Assembly: GCA_030527385.1 (NCBI GenBank)
Contig: JAUNAY010000011.1
Location: 1-16,698 of the forward strand
Length of the DNA: 16,698 nt
DNA from: Fusobacterium sp.
GTDB lineage: Bacteria; Fusobacteriota; Fusobacteriia; Fusobacteriales; Fusobacteriaceae
Direction of reading: 5' to 3'
The notes under the pieces were generated by a model. The model was not told the DNA's origin and did not search any database. It saw only the letters and a list, made by a program, of their open reading frames with translations. Shown here piece after piece: positions 1 through 6,099 of the stretch (within the stretch, counting starts at the first letter, position 1; every line of letters begins with the position of its first letter). A program made the translations under genes and the position numbers.

Positions 1-60
1 TGTTGCTAATGTCCTTATTTATTAGTTTTGTTTTGTCCTTTTCTCTCGTGGACATAGATT

Positions 61-89
61 ATAATATCACAATAACCATTTTCTGTCAA
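61..89 (-). promoter_or_regulatory. strong sigma-70 promoter firing out of the window's left end
   Basis: On the minus strand there is a perfect -35 TTGACA (84-89), a 17-base spacer and a -10 TATTAT (61-66, running into TATTATAAT). The upstream side is A/T-only runs that resemble an UP element. Predicted transcription starts near 54 and reads left. The first transcribed bases could form a small GUCC/GGAC stem (53-50 with 38-35). No start codon or recognisable RNA is visible in the remaining 50 bases, so the gene it drives lies outside the window. Confidence 0.6.
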
Positions 90-100
90 TAACTTTTTTT

Positions 101-130
101 ATTTTTTTCTAAAATATTTTAGAAAAAAAT
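101..130. repeat. 30-bp perfect palindrome after rnpB
   Basis: Positions 101-130 are a perfect self-complementary sequence: seven T's, a CTAAAATATTTTAG core and seven A's, with an A and a T at the ends. It begins directly after the 3' strand of RNase P RNA helix P1 and ends about 11 bases from the -35 box of the leftward promoter. It could fold as a hairpin when transcribed. However, the U-tract lies on the 5' arm and no U-run follows it, so it is not a textbook intrinsic terminator. It may help end rnpB transcription, insulate the next promoter or bind a dimeric protein. Confidence 0.55.
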
Positions 131-467
131 TTAAGGCATTAAATAAGCCGAGTTTTGTTTATGCTGATCATTTATCTAATCCTATAATTGCTTATAGTTT
201 CTAGCAACTTACCCTGAAAGCTGGACGAGCAGCCCTTAACCTTTCCTATTTAGTCTTGCTCCAGAGGGGGTTTACCAAGCTTTCTTAGTCTCCTAAGAAA
301 CTGGTGGTCTCTTACACCACCTTTTCACCCTTACCATTACTGGCGGTCTATTTTCTGTGGCACTTTCCTTAAAGTTACCTTTAGCAGCCGTTAGCTGCCC
401 TCTTGCTCTATGGAGCTCGGACTTTCCTCTCCTTGTTACCAAGCAGCGATCAACTTTAATACCTTAA
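131..467 (-). ncRNA. rnpB: RNase P RNA (type A)
   Basis: This is the catalytic RNA of ribonuclease P, which removes 5' leaders from pre-tRNAs. On the minus strand it contains the hallmark P4 strand GAGGAAAGTCC (about 432-422) and its partner ACAGAAA (about 360-354). Between them lie ACCGCC, then GGTAAGGGTGAAAAGGTGG and TAAGAGACCACC. Further on are GGAGCAAGACTAAATAGG, GGGCTGCTCGTCC and, near the 3' end, ACTCGGCTTAT, which matches the type A 3' region. The ends were set by helix P1: TTAAGGTATTAAA (467-455) pairs with TTTAATGCCTTAA (143-131), 13 pairs with one G-U. The length of about 337 nt is normal for type A. It starts 11 bases beyond the stop codon of the preceding membrane-protein gene, so read-through from the dnaG operon followed by processing is possible. 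A candidate promoter of its own is listed separately. Confidence 0.95.
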
Positions 468-496
468 ATCTTATTGTTTATTTATTTAATTGTGAA
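468..496 (-). promoter_or_regulatory. candidate rnpB promoter inside the preceding CDS end
   Basis: On the minus strand TTCACA (491-496), a 17-base spacer and TAAGAT (468-473) resemble -35/-10 boxes. The -35 box lies inside the last codons of the preceding gene and the -10 box lies just beyond its stop. The predicted start, around 461, would fall a few bases inside P1. Either the RNA begins slightly shorter than drawn, or the true 5' end is made by processing. Weak support. Confidence 0.35.
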
Positions 497-1065
497 TTTT
501 TATTTTGGGCTCTAGTTTCTTTTCTTCTCTTTTGAATTCTAAGCACTCTTATTATAATACCAAAAATTACAAAAAATGCAATAGTTATTCCACCAAAAAT
601 ATTTATTTTTTCATCTTCACTAATCTCTTCTTGTACTGTAATAGGATCTTCAATATTTATATTATCTAAAATACTATCTATTCCATCTAATACCTCTAAT
701 GAATACTCTCCCATTTTTCCATTAATTAAACTTGATTCTGCTTCACTTAAAATTAAGTTTATGTCCTCTTGATACTCCTCTACATCTATGTCCCTAGAAA
801 AATTTAATTCTATTTTTCCTTTTCCATTTTCATCTTTTTTTATATTAAGAATTATAACTTTTTCTGGATCTTCTACACTAAATCCCTCTTCTGTTGGAAG
901 AGTATTAACGTGAATATGAAGTTTTCTTTTTTCTTCCAACTCTGAAATTTTTTGTTGTACAGTTGATTTTTCCTCATCAGAAAAAAGTTTTAAAGTATCA
1001 TTTACTCCAGCATAAGAGCTGCTTATTATCGCAACCATTCCAATTATTGTTAAAAATTTTTTCAC
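478..1065 (-). CDS. small secreted/membrane protein, possible degenerate TPM-domain protein
   Basis: Unrecognised 195-residue protein. A Sec signal peptide is visible at residues 1-19 (charged MKK, hydrophobic core, SYA cleavage site before GVNDTL). One transmembrane helix follows at about 156-175, with a basic cytoplasmic tail (RIQKRRKETRAQNK). This makes it a type I membrane protein with an extracytoplasmic domain of about 135 residues. That domain begins LFSDEEKSTVQQKISELEEK and then has a strand HIHVNTLP and a block VIILNIKKD. This order recalls TPM-fold (YgcG/TPM phosphatase) domains, but the usual motifs are weak and the assignment is tentative. The start is GTG at 1065, chosen because AAGGAG lies six bases upstream and the signal peptide begins there. 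It sits 18 bp after the nif3-like stop, as the last protein gene of the dnaG operon, just before rnpB. Confidence 0.8.
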   Translation of the reverse strand: MKKFLTIIGMVAIISSSYAGVNDTLKLFSDEEKSTVQQKISELEEKRKLHIHVNTLPTEEGFSVEDPEKVIILNIKKDENGKGKIELNFSRDIDVEEYQEDINLILSEAESSLINGKMGEYSLEVLDGIDSILDNINIEDPITVQEEISEDEKINIFGGITIAFFVIFGIIIRVLRIQKRRKETRAQNKNSQLNK

Positions 1066-1083
1066 ACTTTTCTCCTTAATACA

Positions 1084-1869
1084 CTAATATGTTTCAAAAA
1101 CAGGTCCATCATTAAAAACTATAATTTCAACACCAATTTTTTCTAGTTCTTTACTTAATAATTCTACAAAACAATTTTCACTTTCAAAGTGTCCTATATC
1201 AAAAATATTAATTCCTGCTTCTTTAGCATCTAGTGCCTCGTGATAGCCAACATCTCCTGTTATAAAAAGATCTGCTCCTAAAGATTTAACTTTTCTCCAA
1301 TAACTCATTCCAGAACCATTAATTAAAGCTATTTTTCTTATACTTTTTTCCTTATTTTCACAGATTACTCTTATATTTTTTATTTTTAATTTTTTCTTAA
1401 TAAACTCTGCATACTTTTCTAAAGTTACTTTCTCTGAAAGTGTATATATTCTTCCTATTCCAACTTCATTATCAGTTTCGTTCACATCTATTATTTTGCT
1501 CTCTTTTACATCTAGTAAATGAAGAATATAATCATTAAGCCCTCCTTTAGATGAATCTAAATTTGTGTGCATTGCATATAAAGATTTTTTATTTTCTATA
1601 AGTTTTATTATTTTTTTTCCTAAAATATCCATAGTTGTAACACTTTTAATAGGTTTAAATATCATTGGGTGATGTGTGATTATCATATCTACACCATTTT
1701 TTACTGCATTTTCTATTGCATTTTCTGTGGCATCAATAGAAAACTGAATTTTTCTTACTTCTTGATTTAGTTTTCCAACTAATAGCCCTACGTTGTCCCA
1801 ATTTTCTGCATTATTTTTAGGATATTTTTTTTCTAAAATTGAAACGATATCTTTAACCTTTATTATCAT
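1084..1869 (-). CDS. Nif3-like dinuclear metal protein (YbgI/YqfO, DUF34 family)
   Basis: A cytosolic 261-residue member of the Nif3/DUF34 family. These proteins form toroidal hexamers with a two-metal site; the substrate is unsettled, although databases often call them GTP cyclohydrolase 1 type 2 homologues. Visible ligands are H66 and H67 (ITHHPMIFKP), D105 (HTNLDSSKGGLND), and H227 with E231 (GHFESENC), spaced as in E. coli YbgI. GDVGYHEALDA (205-215) is also typical. The length matches the short YbgI form, without the PII-like insert of the roughly 370-residue Bacillus YqfO. The ATG overlaps the TGA of the upstream sigma-like gene by four bases (ATGA), so translational coupling is likely. 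Its position downstream of dnaG-rpoD matches the gene order of Firmicutes, where nif3-type yqfO follows sigA. Family confidence is high; biochemical function is unknown. Confidence 0.93.
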   Translation of the reverse strand: MIIKVKDIVSILEKKYPKNNAENWDNVGLLVGKLNQEVRKIQFSIDATENAIENAVKNGVDMIITHHPMIFKPIKSVTTMDILGKKIIKLIENKKSLYAMHTNLDSSKGGLNDYILHLLDVKESKIIDVNETDNEVGIGRIYTLSEKVTLEKYAEFIKKKLKIKNIRVICENKEKSIRKIALINGSGMSYWRKVKSLGADLFITGDVGYHEALDAKEAGINIFDIGHFESENCFVELLSKELEKIGVEIIVFNDGPVFETY

Positions 1870-2732
1870 AAACTTATCTTCCCTTCCACAGTAGAAAGAA
1901 TTATAAGAGCTTCTTGAAACAATGTTTCTCCTTGTCCTTTTTCTAAGTTTAGTTTTTCTTCTATTTCATATATTGAGTATCTTTTATCACTTCCAAAACC
2001 AAAATAAAGATTTAATATATCTATATGTCTTAGACTTAATCTATTATTTAAGTTAAAGAAATTTATTTTCTTCTCGACAAGTTTTTCTCTTTTTTCAATA
2101 GCTTCTATACTTGGAAGTAGATCCTCTTCTTTTAAATATACCTCTCCTGCCTCTTGTTCATCTTCGTGTTCGTGTTTGTGATTATGCTCTTTTCCAAAAT
2201 TTTCTTTTTTAGTTTTAAAATAATTTTTAAATTCATATTTTATGTCTTCTACTTTATTTTGAATAAACATAACCATCTCTTTTATTATCCAAAATATACA
2301 GTAATTTTTAAACTCTCCATTATTTTCTGGATTGTAATTTGATATAGCTTTCATAAGCCCTACTGTTCCTTCTTGAACTATATCCATATACGCTATTCCG
2401 TCTCTAGTATAATTAAAAGCGATAGATGCTACCTCTCCTAAATATTTTACTATTAACTCTTCATCATCTCTATTGTCATCATAAAAATTTTTAAAATACT
2501 CTTTTTCTGCCTCTTCACTCATTACTTCTAAATTAGCAATCTCATCTAAATAATCTATAACAGTTTCCTCTGTAAACTCTTCTAAATCCTCTAAATCTTT
2601 CAGTTTTATATTTTCCACAACAGTTTCTACTTTTAAATCTTTATTTTCATTTAAAAACTCTTTAAATTTTTCATCTTCAAAATATTTTTCTATTATTAAT
2701 TTTTCTAAATCTTTTAATTTTATATTTTTCAT
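1866..2732 (-). CDS. divergent sigma-70-like protein with histidine-rich linker
   Basis: 288 residues. Residues 56-160 align with the neighbouring RpoD: YLDEIANLEVMSEEAEKEY matches region 1.2, DIVQEGTVGLMKAI (117-130) matches regions 2.1-2.2, and FKNYCIFWIIKEMV (141-154) matches regions 2.3-2.4. Residues 231-283 resemble a weak region 4 (RHIDILNLYFGFGSDKRYSI). There is no recognisable region 3. In its place is an acidic/basic linker with H183, H185, H187 and H189. In region 2.4 the -10-reading Gln and Thr (E. coli Q437 and T440) become K151 and V154, and W433 becomes F148. N-terminally, NIKLKDLE occurs twice (3-10 and 41-48). Start at 2732 was chosen because GGAGGAG lies just upstream; a longer TTG-started frame to 2780 has no good ribosome site and would enter a hairpin. 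It lies 50 bp after rpoD and overlaps nif3-like by four bases. It may be an alternative sigma factor, a sigma-derived RNA polymerase regulator or a decaying paralogue. Confidence 0.8.
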   Translation of the reverse strand: MKNIKLKDLEKLIIEKYFEDEKFKEFLNENKDLKVETVVENIKLKDLEDLEEFTEETVIDYLDEIANLEVMSEEAEKEYFKNFYDDNRDDEELIVKYLGEVASIAFNYTRDGIAYMDIVQEGTVGLMKAISNYNPENNGEFKNYCIFWIIKEMVMFIQNKVEDIKYEFKNYFKTKKENFGKEHNHKHEHEDEQEAGEVYLKEEDLLPSIEAIEKREKLVEKKINFFNLNNRLSLRHIDILNLYFGFGSDKRYSIYEIEEKLNLEKGQGETLFQEALIILSTVEGKISL

Positions 2733-2750
2733 TTTCTCCTCCACTAAAGA

Positions 2751-2774
2751 AATAGGAGCATAAATGCTCCTATT
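2751..2774 (-). terminator. hairpin between rpoD and the sigma-like gene (attenuator/processing site)
   Basis: Two perfect 11-base arms (AATAGGAGCAT, 2751-2761, and its complement, 2764-2774) leave a two-base centre, so the real loop would open to four or more bases. On the minus strand the stem is followed by only TCTTT, a poor U-tract. It is therefore more likely a partial terminator or an RNA processing/stability element than a full stop. It sits 9 bases beyond the rpoD stop and about 19 bases before the start codon of the next gene. Confidence 0.55.
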
Positions 2775-2782
2775 CCCCAAAA

Positions 2783-4066
2783 TTACATTTTAAAATCTTC
2801 TAATTTTTTTCTTCTACTTGGATGTCTTAATTTTCTTAAAGCTTTAACCTCAATTTGTCTAATTCTTTCTCTTGTTACTTTAAAAATCTTTCCAACTTCT
2901 TCTAATGTCTTAGGTGAACCATCATCTAATCCATATCTATATCTTAAAACTCTTTCTTCTCTACTACTTAATGTATTTAATACCCCATCAAGTTGCTCTC
3001 TTAATAAAGATCTATTTGTTAATTCATATGGATTAAGCATTTTTTGATCTTCAACAAAGTCTCCAAGTTCACTATCCTCTTCACTTCCTACTGGAGTTTC
3101 TAATGAAATAGGATCTTGATTCATCTCTTGAATAGATTTTACTTTTTCAACTTCCATTCCTAATCTTTCTGCTAATACCTCTGGTGTTGCATCTTTTCCT
3201 GTTTCTTGAAGATAGATTCTAGCTTCTTTTTTAATCTTATTAATAGTTTCTATCATATGAACTGGTATTCTTATTGTTCTTCCTTGATCTGCAATAGCTC
3301 TTGTTATAGCTTGTCTTATCCACCAAGTTGCATAAGTTGAGAATTTATATCCCTTACTATATTCAAATTTTTCTACCGCTTTCATAAGCCCAATATTTCC
3401 CTCTTGAATTAAATCTAATAGTTTTAATCCTCTATTAGTATGTTTTTTAGCAATACTTACAACAAGTCTTAAGTTTGCTTCAACTAGTTGTTTACTTGCC
3501 CATTCGTCCCCTTCTAAAGCTCTCTTAGCATATTCAAGCTCTTCATCGTGACTTAATAGAGGGATTTGTCCTATCTCTCTTAAATACATTTTTATAGGCT
3601 CATCAACTTTCATATCTCCAGAAAGATTAAATAGATCATCACTAATAAGTTCATCTTCACTGATCTCTTCTAACTCTTCAGGATTGAAATGATCAAAGTC
3701 ATCTAAATCATCTACTCTATCATCAACAAAATCATCTATATCATCATCTTCTGGAAAGTCATCTTTCTCTATTACTTTTGGATCTTCTTCTACTGATATT
3801 GGTGCTGGTTTCTCTTTTTCTTTTGCTTTAGACTTAGATTTTTCTTTTGTTTTTATAGCAGTTACTAGTTTTTTCTCTCTTTCTAGATCTTCTTTTCTAA
3901 CGATTTCTATACCTTGATCCATCATTCCAGTAATCAATTGCTCTATTTTTTCAACTGGAAAATCGCTCTTTAGCTCATCATTTATTTCTTCATAAGTTAT
4001 ATACTTATTTTCCATAGCTTTTCTGACCAAAGAAAGAACTTTTTCGTTTTTTATAAAATCTCTCAT
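2783..4066 (-). CDS. rpoD: primary RNA polymerase sigma factor (sigma-70)
   Basis: The housekeeping sigma factor, 427 residues, which directs RNA polymerase to -35/-10 promoters. Residues 1-65 form region 1.1. A Lys-rich then Asp/Glu-rich spacer follows (72-147, including EDDDIDDFVDD). Region 1.2 is at 155-180 (DEPIKMYLREIGQIPLLS). Region 2 includes LIQEGNIGLMKAVEKF (219-234) and YKFSTYATWWIRQAITRAIA (240-259). Region 3 covers about 267-345 and region 4 about 360-427 (YRYGLDDGSPKTLEEVG, then VTRERIRQIEVKALRKLRH). All standard -10 and -35 recognition residues are present, which fits the TTGACA/TATAAT-like promoters in this window. ATG at 4066 has AGAGGAGG upstream, nine bases away. It follows dnaG by 23 bp, the classic macromolecular-synthesis arrangement. 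Confidence 0.98.
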   Translation of the reverse strand: MRDFIKNEKVLSLVRKAMENKYITYEEINDELKSDFPVEKIEQLITGMMDQGIEIVRKEDLEREKKLVTAIKTKEKSKSKAKEKEKPAPISVEEDPKVIEKDDFPEDDDIDDFVDDRVDDLDDFDHFNPEELEEISEDELISDDLFNLSGDMKVDEPIKMYLREIGQIPLLSHDEELEYAKRALEGDEWASKQLVEANLRLVVSIAKKHTNRGLKLLDLIQEGNIGLMKAVEKFEYSKGYKFSTYATWWIRQAITRAIADQGRTIRIPVHMIETINKIKKEARIYLQETGKDATPEVLAERLGMEVEKVKSIQEMNQDPISLETPVGSEEDSELGDFVEDQKMLNPYELTNRSLLREQLDGVLNTLSSREERVLRYRYGLDDGSPKTLEEVGKIFKVTRERIRQIEVKALRKLRHPSRRKKLEDFKM

Positions 4067-4089
4067 TATCTGAAGCCTCCTCTAAAAAT

Positions 4090-5880
4090 TTATAGATTAA
4101 TTATTTCTTCATACTCTTTATAAATGTCTAATACTTCAGAGAAATTTAATGCCCGACTTAATTGTAACTCTATATCTTTTACTTTAAAAAATTGGCTAAA
4201 ATTCTCTTTATCTTTTTTCATATTTTTCATCTGCTCTTTTATCTCTATTCTGAACCACGAAACGAAAATCTCTTCTAGCAATTTTTGTGTCTTTTCCTCA
4301 TCAGAAAAATCATTTAACGCTAAACAAATAACTATTTCCCATTCTTCAGTTTCAGACTTTGTTAATTCTATCTCATTTTTTATCTCTTTTGCTACATTTT
4401 CTATATTCTCTTCATTTTTTGCAAGATATGAAAATATTTTTTTTGTGAGTGATCCACTTATATTCTTGTTTTTAAAATATTTAAAATACTCTTTATTGTT
4501 AAATATTAAAGCTAATGTTAACTCTTCTAAAGGAGGAGCAGCATTCTCTCTAATATCTATTTTTTCATCTTTTATCTCATCAAATATTCTTACTCTTTTT
4601 TTATTTTTGTCTATAAGAGTTTCTTTTAATACATCTTTTTCAATATCCAACTGCTTAGATAATTTATCTAAATATAAGCTTTTCTCTAAATCTGTTTCTA
4701 TACATTGAAAAAAATCTTTAAATCTATTTATAAACTTTTGTTTTGAAATTGTACTATTTAGATCATACTCCCTTGAATAATATTTAAACAAAAAATCAAA
4801 TATCTCAACAGAGTTTTTTACAGCCTTTAAGAACTCATCTTTTCCATAAGTTTTTAAAAACTCATCTGGGTCTTTTGCTCCTTCAAGAACTAAAACTCTG
4901 ATGTTAAAACCTAACGACTTTAATATTAATCCTGCTCTTTCTGTGGCAGATTGTCCTGGAGCATCGGAGTCAAATGCTAATATTACATTTGAAGTATATC
5001 TTTTCAATAATTTTCCTTGATCTTCAGTTAAAGCTGTTCCTAAAGGTGCTAAAGTAACATCAAAGCCATATAGATACCCAGATAAAACGTCCATATAACC
5101 TTCCATTAGCATTGCATAATTTTTCTTTTTGATTATGTTACTTCTTTCAAGTCCATATAAATTTTTTCCCTTTTTAAATATCGGAGTATCTGGGGAATTT
5201 ATATATTTGGGAGTTTCTTTATCTTTTTCGAGGGTTCTTCCTCCAAAAGCTATTATCTTTCCAGCTGTTGAAAAAATTGGAAAAATAACTCTATTTCTAA
5301 AGGTATCATATTGTCCTTTTTCACTTTCTTTTACAAGTCCTAAAGCTATAATATCAGTTAAACTATGTCCTTTATTTAAAAGATAATCATTTAATTCATT
5401 CCATCTATTTGGAGCAAATCCCAATCTATTCTCTTTTATAATTTTAGGATTTATCTTTCTTTGAGATAGATATTCTAAAGCTTCTCTTCCAGCATTTGAA
5501 AACATACTTTCTTCAAAAAAACTATGAGCATCTTCCATTATCTTATAATATCTCTCATAATTTTCATTCTCTTGTACATTTTCTTTCATTCCCTTTATAG
5601 GAATACCATATTTTTGAGACAGTTCCTCCACTGCTTCAGAAAAGCTAATTTTTTTATATTTTGAGTAAAATGTTACAGGGTTTCCTCCTGCCCCACACAC
5701 AAAACACTTGCAAATATTTTTATTTGGATTCACCATAAAAGACGGTGTAGTATCAGGGTGAAACGGACATAGTCCCTTATAATTTGCCCCTGCTTTTTTT
5801 AATTCAACAAATTCACCAACTACTTCTTCAATTCTTAAACTATCAACTAGCATATTTATATCTTCTGTTCTATATTTCAT
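4090..5880 (-). CDS. dnaG: DNA primase
   Basis: Synthesises RNA primers for chromosomal replication with the replicative helicase. It is 596 residues, normal for the family. The N-terminal CHC2 zinc finger has C38, H41, C59 and C62 (GLCPFH and CKCFVCG). The Toprim catalytic core has E260 and D264 (MEGYMD) and D304 and D306 (AFDSDAPG), the metal-binding acidic residues. GRTLEKDKETPKYINSP (214-230) is the conserved core stretch. The region after about 430 is the divergent helicase-binding C-terminus. The ATG follows the TAA of a 21-residue leader ORF with no gap. The only upstream purine stretch, GGAAGG, is 13 bases away, so dnaG may depend on translational coupling to that leader. It is the first large gene of the dnaG-rpoD-sigma-like-nif3 operon. 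Confidence 0.98.
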   Translation of the reverse strand: MKYRTEDINMLVDSLRIEEVVGEFVELKKAGANYKGLCPFHPDTTPSFMVNPNKNICKCFVCGAGGNPVTFYSKYKKISFSEAVEELSQKYGIPIKGMKENVQENENYERYYKIMEDAHSFFEESMFSNAGREALEYLSQRKINPKIIKENRLGFAPNRWNELNDYLLNKGHSLTDIIALGLVKESEKGQYDTFRNRVIFPIFSTAGKIIAFGGRTLEKDKETPKYINSPDTPIFKKGKNLYGLERSNIIKKKNYAMLMEGYMDVLSGYLYGFDVTLAPLGTALTEDQGKLLKRYTSNVILAFDSDAPGQSATERAGLILKSLGFNIRVLVLEGAKDPDEFLKTYGKDEFLKAVKNSVEIFDFLFKYYSREYDLNSTISKQKFINRFKDFFQCIETDLEKSLYLDKLSKQLDIEKDVLKETLIDKNKKRVRIFDEIKDEKIDIRENAAPPLEELTLALIFNNKEYFKYFKNKNISGSLTKKIFSYLAKNEENIENVAKEIKNEIELTKSETEEWEIVICLALNDFSDEEKTQKLLEEIFVSWFRIEIKEQMKNMKKDKENFSQFFKVKDIELQLSRALNFSEVLDIYKEYEEIINL

Positions 5881-5946
5881 TTAAACTCTATAACCTTCCA
5901 TTTTCACAGCTATTTTTATTAATATGCTACTTTTAAATTTAATCAT
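5881..5946 (-). CDS. 21-residue leader ORF abutting dnaG
   Basis: A short frame starting at ATG 5946, preceded by TTGAGGAG with seven bases to the start, the best ribosome site in this leader. It encodes MIKFKSSILIKIAV and seven more residues, a small basic and hydrophobic peptide. Its TAA (5881-5883) directly abuts the dnaG ATG. It is the first start codon downstream of the predicted promoter, roughly 40 bases after the expected transcript start. No homologue is recognised. It could be a translational-coupling leader that sets DnaG output, or a small protein in its own right. Chance is possible at this length, but the strong Shine-Dalgarno sequence and exact abutment argue for use. Confidence 0.5.
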   Translation of the reverse strand: MIKFKSSILIKIAVKMEGYRV

Positions 5947-5991
5947 AATTGGCTCCTCAATTGATATAAAAATATTTTTACGTTATTTTAT

Positions 5992-6020
5992 AGTATAATA
6001 TATTTTTTAACAATAATCAA
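5992..6020 (-). promoter_or_regulatory. promoter of the dnaG-rpoD operon
   Basis: Minus-strand TTGATT (6015-6020), a 17-base spacer and TATACT (5992-5997). The predicted start is near 5985, giving a leader of about 105 bases before dnaG that contains the small ORF. It lies just downstream of the foldase-gene terminator, so the operon starts here. Confidence 0.65.
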
Positions 6021-6034
6021 ATTTTTTAATAGAA

Positions 6035-6084
6035 AATACAAAAAAGAGAGTGACCCAACATAAAGTTTTTAGGTCATTCTCTTT
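6035..6084 (-). terminator. intrinsic terminator of the foldase gene
   Basis: Arms AAAGAGAGTGACC (6043-6055) and GGTCATTCTCTTT (6072-6084) pair over 13 positions with one G-U/A-C type mismatch and a loop of 16 bases. On the minus strand the stem ends in a run of T's (TCTCTTTTTTG). It starts 16 bases after the stop codon and separates this gene from the dnaG promoter. Confidence 0.9.
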
Positions 6085-6099
6085 CTTTATATTAATTCC

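Noticed and set aside
2733..2780. Longer N-terminus of the sigma-like protein starting at TTG 2780
   Set aside because: It has no ribosome site, runs through the rpoD-downstream hairpin, and a strong GGAGGAG precedes the ATG at 2732.
4124..4708. 194-codon open frame on the plus strand inside dnaG
   Set aside because: It is antisense to the divergent C-terminal part of dnaG, is rich in Ser/Phe/Ile as expected from an AT-rich complement, and shows no family motif.
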